Both the position numbers and the translations under genes were made by a program. DNA of 64,000 nucleotides from assembly GCA_035048485.1 (NCBI GenBank), contig CM068587.1:42593842-42657841 (forward strand), in the 5' to 3' direction. The stretch is from Pteria penguin (lineage: Eukaryota > Mollusca > Bivalvia > Pterioida > Pteriidae). The notes below the pieces were generated by a model. The model was not told the origin of the DNA and made no database searches. It was given only the letters and a program-made list of their open reading frames with translations. Positions within the stretch are counted from its first letter, which is position 1; each line of letters opens with the position of its first letter. This document shows positions 11,702-24,340 of the stretch, piece by piece.

Positions 11702-12745
11702 GGGAAATACACAAATGAATAAATAAAGGAAGAAGAAAACTGCTAAAAGAATAGAATGACTAGACTTAACAAAAGAATATTTATTAAGATAAATGAATAA
11801 AGAAATGATTTATAACAAATGCATAAATGAATAAACATTCTGTCGTTCACTTTACATATACCCGTGTACTTAAGTGCATTTCTATATCTATGCATCTGAT
11901 TAAACAACAATACAAAAAAATTAGATAGATAAATAACATAAACAATTTTCTTCTTGAGGAAAGAAAAAATTCTCTTTTTTCGCCATTTATTAAAATGTAA
12001 ATAAAACATCATCATATAATAATTAAAAAGGAAAAAAATTGATATAAATGAAAAAAAAAAAAAAGAAAAAACGAGAAATGCTTAAAATCTACTTGAAACA
12101 AACAAAAATATATTCAGTGATAAATAAATAAATAAATAAATAAATAAATACATTATACCAATTATAAAAATAAGTAAATGAATTTTCTTCCATAAACTAT
12201 ACTTTATGGATGAAAAAATAATATTATGATTTATTATTTGTAAAGGAAATTGATCTTTTTTCTGACTTCAGTAACGCACCTTTATCCAGACGAATTCTAA
12301 CTGCGCAATATCTTTACATGTATAATGAGTCCGCCATTAAAGTTAATATAACAATTGATGTAATCCAATATTTGCCATATATTCATAATCTTATGATATA
12401 TGTAATTATTTTGACAAGGATATTTGGGATATACTGCAAACTACTTATATAATTCATTTTTTTACATATATTTTAGCATTGAAGGGTTGAATTCACAGCT
12501 ATATTTATATGGATCGGATATGTGAAACGGAGTACCTGCCGTCTGACGGGAGGAGCTATGTCCTTTTGTTCCACTTCCAGGACTTTTCCCTCCAAAAAAC
12601 ACTTTAAATGGAGCTGTCGCCGCAGTTCTTCCTTCAGAATAGGAGTTAGTTTCCCCGTGGATAGAGTTTCAATGGCGGCACTGACTAACGATTCGTCTGA
12701 CATTAGGTCATGGCTGTTATTTTTTAGCTCTCCAATAATATCCAT
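8661..12745 (-). CDS. bZIP-1: ATF3/JDP2-like bZIP transcription factor, 3 coding exons
   Basis: Predicted nuclear, dimerising DNA-binding protein of 171 aa. Coding exons on the minus strand are 12745-12536 (70 codons), 10798-10691 (108 bp, 36 codons) and 8858-8661 (65 codons plus TAA). All introns are phase 0 with GT/AG ends (CAG|GTACTC; TTTTCAG|CTT; AAG|GTATTT; TTGCAG|GCT). Exon 1 carries LTPILKEELRRQL (residues 33-45), matching the N-terminal motif of ATF3. Exon 2 is the basic region with QNRRAAKKFRQKK. The zipper heptads then run M-L-L-L-L through AVMDLEKKNKELRSEVKQL. The family signature is N-x2-AA-x2-(C/S)-R; here Phe replaces Cys/Ser, as in fungal Yap1/Pap1 proteins. The tail is short and acidic (FSDDDENSD). 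ATG 12745 is chosen as the first in-frame Met, but the frame stays open upstream to an acceptor at 12887. AATAAA lies at 8646-8641, just past the stop. Family assignment is firm; orthology to one vertebrate gene is not. Confidence 0.85.
9036..10490. repeat. Degenerate minisatellite of about 29-30 bp in bZIP-1 intron 2
   Basis: Roughly 48 diverged copies of a unit like GACATTAGGACTAACTATGT then GCTTAAGAT. The middle part (9430-9660) has a more regular double unit of about 55 bp (ATGACATTAGGGCTAATTAT, then GTGCTTGACATTAGGACTAG). Copies decay toward 10.4 kb. The array fills most of the intron between the basic-region and zipper exons. Confidence 0.9.
10810..11135. repeat. Minisatellite of about 30-35 bp in bZIP-1 intron 1
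   Basis: Copies of CATCACAAATAACATGTCCC plus AAAACC(TTCAGATC), starting immediately upstream of the basic-region exon's acceptor. About 10 copies with internal deletions. Confidence 0.85.
11136..12480. other. bZIP-1 intron 1: AT-rich and microsatellite DNA
   Basis: Contains (AATG)n near 11440, a long (AAT)n/(ATA)n tract at about 11640-11700, poly-A near 12050 and (AAAT)n near 12122-12150. No exon signal was found between the two coding exons. Confidence 0.7.
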
Positions 12746-12767
12746 TCTACCTAGGCCTAGGCTTTGA

Positions 12768-13185
12768 CATATATAATCCAATATTAAGAGATGCTGTTTC
12801 CCGCAAAATATTGTAGAGAGTGACGTCAACAGTCTGCAGATGAGAAAAAGGCTTTCGCTGACGGTCAGATACAAGGAGAGGTGAATCTAAAAATAATTAC
12901 ATGTGTCATGGTAAAGTGAATAGTATTACAAAATCATTTATTAACCAATTCTGCAATTAAGATAGCTATTATACTCTTACTGAGAAATATATAAATTAAA
13001 GTGCACTTAATTGAATTTTTTAAACAGTTTGCGATTCCTTAGTTCAGATGTTAATATTTCAATTATCACTTTTTACCTTCCTGAAAATGAGTTATTAACT
13101 TCCTTTGAACACTTCTGTAACAGTACCTATGATATGTTATACCGAATCGTGTAGAAGCATGTCAATGTTTACAAGGTATTTATAG
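12768..13185 (-). promoter_or_regulatory. Putative bZIP-1 promoter, leader exon and uORF
   Basis: Minus-strand TATAAATA box at 13185-13177. About 70 bp past the expected start is a donor (GGAAG|GTAAAA, exon end 13077). It would join an acceptor ATTTTTAG| at 12887, giving a leader that enters the first coding exon. That exon contains a perfect CRE palindrome TGACGTCA at 12821-12828. It also has an 8-codon upstream ORF (ATG at 12770, stop at 12749-12747) ending one base before the proposed start codon. A weaker TATATA-like stretch at 12768-12776 could be an alternative core promoter, in which case translation might begin at Met15. All of this is inference from sequence; transcript 5' ends would settle it. 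Confidence 0.3.
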
Positions 13186-13199
13186 GGATAACGTAGTTA

Positions 13200-14340
13200 A
13201 ACGGGAGATAACTCGCACTGTGGTTGACACATCTACCGACCGAGGTCATAGTTCATCAGTCCATGGGAGAACTAGACATCTGTACGCTTAATCTCATTAC
13301 AACTGTCAAATCAATTGACCAATTACAGATTTATTTTTAACACAACCCCCCCCCCCCCCCCCCTTAATATGTAATCTGCTTGATCTCGAATACGAAGTCC
13401 TCTCCGACCTGGTGTCTAATCAATATTAAACCCGTTCCTACTGCACCTTACATAAACATATGCAGATATTCATTTATAAGGTGATACGAAGACTTCATGG
13501 TAAATGGTTCGTGACAAGCACCCGTCTACCACACTCGGACAGGACCAGATAATGTTACCCGTCTACAAGGAGACCAGACTGTAACCAGATGCTACAGCCG
13601 TGTACCGAGAACCAGATTCGATCGCCACCACACAAGTATCCATCAACCGGAAGCCTGACTCAGTCGAGACCAGATGGACAATACGCCAACAGGAATTGGA
13701 ATTTCCAAATTAATTCATCATGCAATGGCCTAATTGCAGACCGTGTACAACGCACTTTATAAGTACTTCTCTATAAGGTTATCCCGCTGACATGGATCTG
13801 TTCCCTGATGTCGGACTTGTTTTGGTGTATCACAGAGGGTAAGTATTTCGGACTTCATGATGAGTGCACTCGAAACTGTATTTGTTCATATTTACGTAAT
13901 ATAGGACTTTGTTGTGAATCAGTACATTCTGTTATTTCAATAGTGATTGTATGAACTCAACCTAACGAGATCAATAAATCGATTGAAAGTAATGCACGAC
14001 TGCATATTCATAAACATCTAAATGAATATATTCCTTTTTATTTCCGTACATGCCGGATATTTTCCATATTGTATCTGTCTTTAAGAAATGAGGTACAGTT
14101 CATTCATTCATTCATTTATATATATTTATTTGTTTATTTATTTATTTATTTACTTATTTATTTATTTATCTATGTTTTACCAATTCAATGATGTCATCTA
14201 ACCCCAACTACCACAGGCTTGTTCGTACGCGTGAAATCGCACAATAGCTAAGAGATACCCTCGGTATTACAATAGCTAGGAGATATTACAATTGTTAAGA
14301 ATAAAGGATATCAATCCAAGACCGGAATTGATTTGCAATC
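13200..14340. other. Non-coding stretch upstream of bZIP-1
   Basis: No coding sequence recognised. Poly-C at about 13347-13363 and (TATT)n at about 14105-14170 are the only structured parts. Confidence 0.5.
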
Positions 14341-14341
14341 C

Positions 14342-14562
14342 GGGTCCGGCGCCATAAACTGAGAATATACTTAAGTCAAAAATTTCATTTTAATTCATTC
14401 CATTATCAAACGTTCAAATCAATTTTAATGCAGAATGGTTTAATTTTATTTATCAGTAGAATAAAACTAAATAAAATCCAAATCATAGTTATTAATTCAT
14501 TGATGAACAGAAGAATATGAATTTTTGACTTAAGTATATTCTCAGTTTATGGCGCCGGACCC
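14342..14562. mobile_element. MITE-like element with 45-bp terminal inverted repeats
   Basis: Begins GGGTCCGGCGCCATAAACTG and AGAATATACTTAAGTCAAAA; the right end is the near-perfect reverse complement (TTTTGACTTAAGTATATTCT, CAGTTTATGGCGCCGGACCC). The centre is AT-rich and non-coding, total 221 bp. I could not define a clean target duplication. Confidence 0.8.
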
Positions 14563-16620
14563 CGGTCATTAAACTTATTTTCATGATATTACACACAGAG
14601 CAAGGGAAAAGTTACCACTTTTCGCCTTATTGATACCGATAAACTTAATTAATGTTATATTTAACACTAAATAGTTACCAAAATTCTTGTGTATCTTTTA
14701 CTATTTTCTAGTGTCACATGGACCTGTGGTGATGGAACATATTTTACCTACCTACCCAACACACCGCGGATGGGTCGTGTTCGGATAAACAAACCTGATT
14801 TTAATCAAGGCAGATACACTTGGAAATGTTCTCGTTATATTTATGTAGTGGACCCAAAATAATACTCATGCATTGATCATGGAACACAGGCTAGCCGGAA
14901 GCTGGAGGAGGGGGTTGGGTTGGAATGTTGACTGCTGCCCATGCAATAACTTGACCACGCGTGTTTGAATTTTGATAGTTACTACTCACATATCGTCTTC
15001 GTATAGAACATCTACAACCACCCTTTACTGTAGCCTCTCCCCATTCCCGATCTGATTCCGTGCCAACAGGTCTGGAACGTGTTTTTGTCTGGTTTGAAAG
15101 TGAGGGAGGGGGGGGGGGGTATTTGGTATTTTTGCGGGGGTATTTGGTATTATTTATTTATTAGGGGGGGTGTTTTTGTTTTTGTTTATTATTATTTTTT
15201 GTCATTAGCAAAATTCATATAAACAGAGTGCGGGAAGGTACCCTAAATTTTACCTCAGCATGCATAAATTCCTCAAAGTTTTAAAATACATATTTCAAAA
15301 GTAAAAAGTAAAGACGTAGATGTTTTCTGAGGTGCACTCATAGCGGAATTCTAAATAAACTGGCCGGAACATACAACATGTATGTAGTTTAAGTGTTTCC
15401 TCCCACTCATTTAGAATGTATATAAACATTTCAGTATACATAATTTTCATATTTCGATCTCCATGATTTATGTTTGTATTTACACACGTATCGAACACTT
15501 ATACGATGGTCTCTGTATTTTTTTTTTCAGTCTAGAGTAAGGATATGTTCATTTTAAGTGAAAAAGACAGTGTGAAGGCATTGTATGTTCGGTATATTAT
15601 TACCATTTACACATAGATTTTTTGTAGAAAAATATCTACAGCTGGATTAACATATTAGACATTTATGGCAGAGCAGTTGATAATTTGGCCTGAATTTTCA
15701 AGGCAACACCATATGATGCGGCCTGTAAGTATAAAAGTCATATCTGCTGGATTCGATCTACAAGACAAAATAGTTATTTTACTTTCTATCACTCTAATGT
15801 AACCTCCATATTTAACATATTATAGTGAGTAAATAACCTCAATTTGATAGATTTGTATCAACAATAATGAAAATATGAAATAATATACAAAACTTTGACA
15901 CTAGACTCAGATATTTAATGTAAAAATAGAGAACTATATTGGATGATATATTACTGTGCGATATGCCGCATCGTAACGTAACGATCTCTTTCATGCTGAA
16001 CGAAAACAGAAGATCGGTAATAGATAACATCAGTGGGGTTTACAATTGTTGTGCATATTATAATGCAACAAAAGTTCAGTTTTATGAAATTGGCAAATTT
16101 GAAAATTTATAAATTTAACTGATTTCATTATTTTAAAGTGAATTTAAAGTAACAGAAAAGTAATATAATCATTTTTTTTTTAATTTTTGCAACCATTTGC
16201 AAAAAAGTTGAACATTCGTTTTACAATTATTTTTTGTAACTAATTTTAGAAACAACTAAGCGATTAAAATCTACTTCTCTTCTGATACTATTGGATATGA
16301 TGTAGAGATTTGTTTTTCTTTATCGAAAACCATCATACTAATCGCTTTTCATTTAAACATTTAAAGAGTTAGCAAACACAGATACCGATTTTGCAGTCCG
16401 GGAAGATGTTGGTAAATTCAATGAGGTAATTCTCGAAGAATTAGACTTCTCTATGATACCTTAAAGCAATCAACAATCTAAACAAGAATATATGTAGTGA
16501 TGAAGATTGTGTATCGAACGAGATTTTGTTGAACGTAAAGATATCCTTAAACAATGCACCCTGTTTAGTAAAACTTTTAACAATGTAATTTTATTCACAT
16601 ATTTTCCAGAATCATGATCG
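14563..16620. other. Non-coding stretch
   Basis: No gene recognised. Poly-G and T-rich low complexity at about 15105-15200; otherwise plain AT-rich sequence. Confidence 0.45.
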
Positions 16621-16622
16621 AC

Positions 16623-16987
16623 CAATCTGATTACAACCATATCTTTAATCCGCTTCTCTATTTGTTCCATTATGCATAAAGATCTGGCGAAACCCCGTAA
16701 GGGATCATGTTCTGGTGAACTCTGATTTCCAGCCAATCAGTGGATCGGCTACAAATTTTTAGGAATAAAATTAACATCCACAGCGTGCGTTACCCACAAG
16801 GTGGTTTTTGAACGGTGTTTGTTACATATTGCGTCACTGTCACGTGCTTTGTCGAGTTATAAATTGGCTATGGGAAATAACGGTTTCGGTGACTGAAACG
16901 TCATCAGAGTTCACCAGTTACGCTAGATCATTATCCGCAATGAGACAAATAGAGAAGCGGAATAAAGATATGGTTTTAATCAGATTG
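16623..16987. mobile_element. Long palindromic MITE, CAATCTGATT family, 365 bp
   Basis: Starts CAATCTGATTACAACCATAT with TCCGCTTCTCTATTTGTTCC and ends in the inverted counterpart GACAAATAGAGAAGCGGAAT with TATGGTTTTAATCAGATTG. The same arms occur in the short copies at 22664-22742 and 28971-29063. The interior also has an inverted pair around GTTCTGGTGAACTCTG / CAGAGTTCACCAG. Confidence 0.8.
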
Positions 16988-17589
16988 TTCATGACCCAGA
17001 CTTGAAATCAGGCACCACCTAAAAATGGCTAACTTGTTGCCCTGAATCACATCTTGCAGAGACAAAGCAAATGCTCAATATCAAAATCATCTGAATGGAT
17101 GTTTAAGAAACTGTTGTTTTTTTTTATTCTGGTCTAAAATAAAATTTGACTTATTTTCAACATTTGTGTTGACTTAGTCACAGTAATGCAAAAATAAATA
17201 ACTTCTTCCTTCTTGCATGACTGATAATCCAGATACTCAGGTGAGCGATTGAGAAAAACCAGTAGTAACAATGATTTCTAGGGCATTGCTGTAGCTCATT
17301 GCATGGATATGTGGCCCTGTTTCAGGGCCGTAAAATTTGTACATAGATTTATACAGGGAAATATCTAAAATTCTTTAAATTCTCTCAGAAACCACAAGTC
17401 AAAAATGACTTCATTTTTGGTATACACACCCTTTTGAAATACGGTATCAAGTTTGTTTAAAAGAAGATCTTCGGGAATATTTAGTTCTGAACAAGGGTCA
17501 AATATCTTTACATGGGCTTAGATAGGAAAAAGATAAATTTCGAAATATTTATTTCTTTATGTAAGATTATTTTGCTCAGGTAAACATTG

Positions 17590-17712
17590 TGACCATCGGG
17601 TATTGTTTAATTTTCATCTGAAAGACTGGGCGCCGATAAGCCGCCATTTTAGAATCGAACCCTGGACCTCTTTTTCTGGGACCGAGTGTGTCACCGACTT
17701 ACGCCAGTTTCC
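17590..17712 (-). mobile_element. tRNA-headed SINE fragment
   Basis: On the minus strand: GCGTAAGTCGGTGACACACT, B box GGGTTCGATTC, then CCCAGTCTTTCAGATGAAAA. It corresponds to the head and start of body of a SINE. The rest is missing or too diverged to trace. Confidence 0.55.
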
Positions 17713-17764
17713 GCTGCGATAAAGTAGCAAATCGTGATCATAATTAGAGTGAGGGGAACTTTGA

Positions 17765-18715
17765 TCACCATTAAGGTAAAATGGATACTAGACATAATTG
17801 ATGAAGCGAACACGGATTAACATCTCAGTAAAGCAAACGCAAATGCTAATACCTGAGCTATGAAAACAATCAAAGATTGAATCACCATTGACATGAAAAC
17901 GATTACCGCGATGTAGTGAACCCTGATCACCATTACAACGAAGCGTATTCTGAACAAATTCGAACGCACAACAATCCCTGATCACCCCAACAGTAAGCTG
18001 ACCTGGAATACCAGTGTTATGAAACGTATTCTGGTCATCATCACCTCATTAAATCAAACCTTAATCACCATTATGACATTGATTGATTGATTGATTTTTG
18101 TTTAACGTCACACCACGATTATTTCACGTATATGGTGACGGCATCTGCCTGATGCGGGGCGTACAGATTTTGACCTTTGCAACGGACCCACCCGAAGCAG
18201 TGAGGGATCTTTAACGTACCATGCATACCACGGCACGGGGCCTCGGTTTTTACTGTCTCATCCGAAAGACAGGACACCGACATGACCAGAGCGGGAATCG
18301 AACCCTGGCCTCCCGATCAGGAGTCCAGTGCGATACCACTAGGCCACGCCGGCTTCACCATTATGACAAGGTGAACAACTATTTCAATGAAGCGAACTCT
18401 GACCATCATCACATTGAAGCGAAATGATCACTATAACTCAGAGGCAAACTCAGACCATCATCAAAGTGAAGCGAATACTGATCACTGTAACGCTGAAGCG
18501 AACTCTGACCATCTTCTCAGTGAAGCGCGCGAATACTGATCACTGTAACGCTGAAACAAATACTAATCACTGTAACGCTGAAGCGAACTCTGTCCATCAT
18601 CTCAGTGAAGCGAATACTGATCACTGTAACGCTGAAGCGAACTCTGACCATCTTCTCAGTGAAGCGATACTAATCACTGTAACGCTGAAGCGAACTCTGA
18701 TCACTAGAGGTGTAG
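17765..18715. repeat. Minisatellite, about 27/54-bp unit, split by a SINE
   Basis: Diverged copies before the SINE (17765-18078) and more regular ones after it (18355-18715). Unit like GAAGCGAACTCTGACCATCA then TCTCAGTGAAGCGAATACTG and ATCACTGTAACGCT. The open frames through it are repeat-driven. Confidence 0.8.
18079..18354 (-). mobile_element. tRNA-headed SINE, same family as 7550-7822, intact target duplication
   Basis: Nearly identical to the 7.55-kb copy over its length. Flanked by a perfect 14-bp duplication TCACCATTATGACA (18065-18078 and 18355-18368). Inserted into the minisatellite, so the SINE is younger than the array. The few differences between copies suggest recent activity. 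Confidence 0.9.
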
Positions 18716-18889
18716 CGCCCTTTACACACAGAAAACGCAAATGAATGCACAAAAATGTGTGGGAAATGGGTCTATTGTAATTAATACTGACATGTATTTG
18801 AATGTGTACACTTCGCATTGTTTGTATGAAATGTGTTTATCATATCAAATTGCTATACCCGTTTCCTACGGCCCTGCATTGACCGCCAT

Positions 18890-19215
18890 CTCAGTAGAAG
18901 GCACCCTGATCGCCCTGAAGCAAACCCTGATCACCAATGGGATGGTTCAAACGTTGCTCGCCGTGGCAGTGGCTAACTCTGGTCGCCGTAGCTGTAGCTA
19001 ACTCTGATCGCCGTAGCAGTAGATAACACTGCTCGACGTAGCATTAGCTAACTCTGATCGCCGTAGCAGTAGCTAACACTGCTCGACGTAGCATTAGCCA
19101 GCTCTGCTCGCCATAGCAAACTCTGCTCGCCGTAGCAGTACAGTGTAGCTAACTCTGCTCGCCATAGCAGTAGCTAACACTACTCGCCGTGGCGCATTGG
19201 CTAACTTTGGTCAAC
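18890..19215. repeat. 25-bp minisatellite, about 11-13 copies
   Basis: Unit AGCTAACTCTGATCGCCGTA plus GCAGT, with variants TGCTCG and CATTAGC. Follows the 54-bp array with a short gap. Confidence 0.85.
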
Positions 19216-19219
19216 AGTG

Positions 19220-22200
19220 CAGTTAATCACACGTAATAAATAATTATTATTCATTCTGCTACGTACATTTATCACGTCTGGTAAGTTTTTTTCTTAGGAA
19301 GTTTCTTTCAGCATCGAGTTAACGGGTATCTTGGTTAAAACGATGACGACAGGAGTGCAAAATTATACAACATTTTAGGACCGGTTGAAAATATAAGTGG
19401 ACAAGGTTACACAAAATTGTAAGACGGTTTTACCAAAAACTTGTATCCTTTGCGAATTATAAACGAGGGGCGGGGTTGCTAAATTGTCCATCCTTCTGGT
19501 TACAAAATGGAAAAGGTGTCTGGAATTCTACTTATTTACACATCTATGCATTATCATAAATATATGATAAAAATGTTAATTGATACTCAGTTCATCAAAT
19601 TATATTAAGAAAAGAACGTATGAATTCCATAGAGAAGACCGTGATTTATAGTAAGCATTAATACATTATGGGACTCCGTATTCTTTAAGCATCTTTCTAT
19701 AAAAGCAGTTTTGCTGCTTCTACGGAAATCCAAACAGGATTCCATTTTACATCTTACTGTGCACAGAACAAATAGTTCTATATGTATATTCAGAGAAGCA
19801 GGAATACTGCATGTTGAATTCAAGAAAAAAGGGGTTTTTTTTATATGCGTTGAAAATTATTGTCTTCCAAATTTTATATAAATTATAAATTCTTGTGAAT
19901 TTTTCTTACCTTCTTGTGCAATTTTGATGGAATAAGAATTATCAAAACGAGGTAACCAATCCGTAGCTTGGATTAAAGTTCAAAGGTCATTACCGGGATT
20001 TAACGATCTTTTTTTAGTTCCGGATTTCACCTATATCTAAATTTACACTCAGCATGTCTGTACATGTTGACGATGAGCTGGCTCTATTTGAGAACAGTTA
20101 TTATGCATATTATATGCAATGCTCTTTGACATGTATAAAGAAGATATGCTTAAGAGATGTAAAAAAATATCAGATATACTTTGGAAAGAAAAATTTGGCA
20201 TCAGTACATTATGAACAATTTTACTAAATATGATTCTTCAGTCAAGTATACATTTTATACCTCATGAAAATAAAGAGTGTGCATTTATTTATAGCAGAAG
20301 GTGATTTCCTTTACATATAACGAATTCATGTATACCTTGATAAAATAAAAACATAACAGTGGTATTTTGTATTCTATCTACCTACCTGCCTCTCTCTTTC
20401 TATCTATCAACTATTTAATTTTTTATGAATGCCTACATGAATTAGTATATACACATGGAATTATAAACAAGAGACCCCAATAAGCTTATAATGCACACTT
20501 GAGTTTAACAAACAACTGACTATTTGAAATTTGCTGATATATGTATTCTCTCTGCTTATTGCGATTGACAACTTACCTATGATTATTAACATTGAATCAT
20601 CAATTTTAAGCATTTCAGCACTTGCCAAATTAAACAAAAGAAGAAATTTAACAAACCTCAAGATTATCAAATTAATCAGCTGATCATTGAATTTCTTTAA
20701 TGTCTTTATGATTTACAATAAACGGATGGTCTACTAATTGTTTTGGTGCAAAACAAAACGAAAAAGAGGGGAAGTGTTACCTTTCAGCTTGCCAGTGGTG
20801 ACTCAAAACTGCAGAACAAAATTAAAAAAAAAATCAAGAAAATTACATTTTGACATAAGACATAAAACTTTCAAATATCTCTTGAAATATATTAATTTTA
20901 GTGAAATGCAACAATTGGATAGTTAATTGCTTGTATATATTGAATAAATCGTAGCAATAACACCAATGGCACATTTTTTCTTAAAAGACTTAGTTTACAT
21001 ATTACAAATCAGTTAAAAACTTGTGTTTGTGAAAAAAGAAAACCAAAATGAAGAAAAAAATGCCCTTGATGAAATTGGAACCTCTACCATACAACTTTCT
21101 ACTACTGGACAATATCAACAATGGTTAAAACATAAATATCACGAATATTGCTTCTCTTTATGAATAAATCAAGTACTTTATCCGCACCAAGTTTGATCAA
21201 GATCCCCTTTGTAGTTCTGAAGAAGAATGTTAAAGTTCACGAACGTCAGACGGGAATTTTCATTTTAAAGATACAAATGTATTACGATTGCATTACTGTA
21301 TGAGCCTTTAACCCGTAAGTCAAGTAAGCGTCCATGAGAATACTATATACCGCTTCTGAATTTCATTTTATTGATGAGCCGAGGTGGTAAAGAGAGAAGT
21401 GATAGAGGCGGGGGGGGGGGGGGGGAGATAAAATGAGATGAGTGAAAAAAAGGGGGGGGGGCGGGTTTAGACGTGTAAATTTGAGAGGAGTGAAATTGGG
21501 CGAATGCCAATCGGGTAGAATATGAAAGACGTATTTAAAGTGTAGGGCAAGAAGCGGGACGCAAGAATTGGGTAAGCCAGAAAATCCCCTTGCCTCTCCT
21601 ATACATTGTGGTGGATCATGGTATGAATTGTAATAACATATGCATGTTTACAAAATACATGTAAACTTGCTTCCGTATTTTATCATGCCAGTCAAAAATG
21701 AAATAATAGACAATAACTAAATTGTTTTATTAAAGGAACTGAAAAAAACATAAAAATGTGAATAAATGAATTCGTCTAGTGCAGCAGATCCTAAATATCG
21801 AAGAACTGTGCACATTTAGGAAACATATGTTTTCATCATTTTGTACAGCCACATCGACCGTCCGTGTAGGTAGCCGCCAGTCAAATGTCACGGGTTGTCG
21901 ACTGACATTTCCTTTATTTAGTGAGCAAGAGCACTTGGGTGAAACGTTCATTTAGTATTCGTAAAATTTATAGAATGGCAATGCCCGTCTTCGTGCAGCG
22001 ATAGCAAGCAAGATCAGGTAACTCCAGTCAAATAAAATTTACGGGAGGTAGGTTGACCTAAGCCGGCTTCACTCTTGTAAAAGAAATCTCGGAATACCTC
22101 GGCTTTTTATGGTGAGAGGCCAGCTTTAAGGAAAAGAAGCGCGGATAAGATTTTTACCTCACCCATTTTCTCCACCTCGGGGACCGGACCCTCGTATGAA

Positions 22201-22280
22201 ATCCACAACTTCAAGGCATACCCTTTCATATATACCACCACTAAACATTTGTACCTTTCACAGTTACTTAAGGAGGTTAA
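19220..22280. other. Non-coding stretch, no gene seen
   Basis: AT-rich. Poly-G near 21411-21425 and 21452-21462. A donor-like GAAG|GTAAGA on the minus strand near 19910 follows a short open stretch but has no start or partner exon. No other signal found. Confidence 0.45.
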
Positions 22281-22505
22281 ATGACTATTGTTTACGTCAC
22301 TCAACGATTATTTTACATATACGGTGATGGCATCTGCCTGATGCATTGCATAGAAATGTTTACCTTTGCAGTGAAGGATCATTTACATGCCACCCCACTT
22401 CAGTTTTTACCACCTCATCCAAAAGACAGGACACGTGTGTCCACGGCCAGTGTCGAACACGGGATCTTACAGTCTTAAGCCGAGCACCTCATCCACACCG
22501 GCTTC
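22281..22505 (-). mobile_element. Diverged tRNA-headed SINE
   Basis: Decayed relative of the 7.55- and 18.08-kb SINEs: it retains GGTGATGGCATCTGCCTGAT, AGTGAAGGATCATTTAC and CATCCAAAAGACAGGACACG on the plus strand. Many substitutions, so an old copy. Confidence 0.75.
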
Positions 22506-22663
22506 CGTATTAAATCAAAGACACAGTAGACAAGATGGGGACGAACGCACAACGGTAAAGCATAATAAAATCAGTGTTGCTCGCTTTTCGCGAAGTTTAT
22601 CAATACACCATGCTTACAAATGGTAGTGATCGACTGAATACATCTCGCCTTTGACTGGTTTTA

Positions 22664-22742
22664 CAATCTGATTAAAACCATATCTTTATTCCACTTCTCT
22701 ATTTGTCACATTGCGGATAAAGATATGGTTTCAATCAGATTG
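22664..22742. mobile_element. Short palindromic MITE, CAATCTGATT family, 79 bp
   Basis: CAATCTGATTAAAACCATAT with TTTATTCCACTTCTCTATTT followed by its inverse ending AATCAGATTG. Flanked by ACTGGTTTTA and ACTGGTTGTA, a 10-bp duplication with one mismatch, the size expected of Mutator-like elements. Confidence 0.8.
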
Positions 22743-22984
22743 ACTGGTTGTAGTAGACCGAGTACATTTTACCTTTGGTCGATTGAATATTAAAACATCA
22801 GTACATGCAATTTTGACTAGGTGACTGATGATATACAATCGAGATTAGAAGTCCATCTCCAGGCAGACTTAATGTGACTATGTGTACTCCTCTCTTTCTT
22901 CGCTGATAATGGACTGATTTTATATCGCGTTACGAAACGAAAACCAAGGTATGGCTTCCTCACTTTAATACTTCCTAAGGCTCT

Positions 22985-23050
22985 GTTACCTCCTGCTACT
23001 AAGTCACATTATAACTGAAAAATTGTTGAAAACCACGTAAAACTCTAAAG
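22985..23050 (+). mobile_element. Diverged body fragment of the 414-586 SINE family
   Basis: GTTACCTCCTGCTACTAAGT, then TATAACTGAAAAATTGTTGA and ACCACGTAAAACTCTAA, matching the body and 3' part of the first-kilobase SINE. The tRNA head is missing. Confidence 0.65.
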
Positions 23051-24070
23051 TATTTCTACATAAATTCACGGGCCAAATACAACGTATCACAATAATCGTT
23101 TTATATATTGCTTCTGTCTTTTGATATCTCTTGATATTTATCAAAAGTAATCACATGACTCTAGTTATATAAGACACTTTCATCTATATCAAATGAAAAT
23201 CAATTTTACCATAAAAAGCTTTAATAATTTCAATGTATAACATTTCTTATATGTACAAAACAACATTTGTGAAAAACAAGGTGGAAACTAAATTGTGAAC
23301 ACAAACTGCCCTGGCTATTTGAACACATACGGTTTTGGTTGTGTGAACACATGCGACCTTTGATTACTTGTATAAGATTTGACTATGAGAACATATAATC
23401 TTGGTTGCATATGTACATGACAACCATGAATGAGTATACACTAAAAACTGGACTATTCACATATAACTTTGACTGAAATAAACCAAGGAAGTTCATCGGA
23501 GCCGAGACCCAGCGTACATGTACCCTTATAACCTGGACTGGTATCCACCGAGGAACATCACGGTGTATCGGAGCCGAGATCGAGTGTATCTTAATTTCCC
23601 GATCCTGTGTTTTATACAAAACAATAATCACTATAAACATAACTCAATAAAGCAACAAAATCTCCTTTTCAACATATCTCAATATACAAAAAGATTTCCT
23701 TTTCAAATATACCTTCTTCAACATATACAATATAACACTTTATAAACATAACTAAATGTACAACAAAAACTATGTCAACATTTGTTCGACAAACTTCACA
23801 ACAGATACAATAAGAAATTATAAAAATTGAACTGTTAAATTTCATTTAAGTACATATCTTATAAACAAATTCTGTAGTGCAATTTAAAACGGGAGATATA
23901 TTTTATTGGATTCGTCAAGGTTTTTAATGAATCAGTTGTATGTTAAAATAATATTAAATGAGTTTGAGTTCAAGATTTTTGTTTATTTTTTTTCGGGATA
24001 TAATTATCATGAACACAATACTACTTATCATCAAGTAAATTTTATCGAATTTCCATCAACAAAAACTTGC
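23051..24070. other. Non-coding AT-rich stretch
   Basis: No gene recognised. It includes a loose repetition of phrases around GAACACATACG and TTTGACTATGAGAACATATA (23310-23480). Confidence 0.4.
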
Positions 24071-24074
24071 AGTG

Positions 24075-24340
24075 GACAGCACTGTAGACGAACTGTTTGC
24101 CGTCAGTACAGCAATAGGATTATGGATGAACTATGTCTGCCATCAATGCAGTAGTAGCACTATGGACGAACTGTCTGCCGTTAATGCAGTAGCAGCACTA
24201 TGGACGAACTGTCTGCCGTTAATACAGAAGCAGCACTATGGACGAACTGTCTGCCGTTAATGCAGTAGCAGCACTATCACCATGTCTACAATCAGTGCCG
24301 TAGTTAAACTGTGTTTGCCATCAGTGCAGTGGTAGCACTA
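24075..24340. repeat. 38-bp minisatellite, about 7 copies
   Basis: Unit TATGGACGAACTGTCTGCCG plus TTAATGCAGTAGCAGCAC, degenerate at both ends. Confidence 0.85.

Noticed and set aside
19905..20000. Possible exon ending GAAG|GTAAGA on the minus strand
   Set aside because: Good donor and a short open stretch, but no start codon, acceptor or recognisable protein; its phase resembles bZIP-4 exon 1 but the sequence does not.
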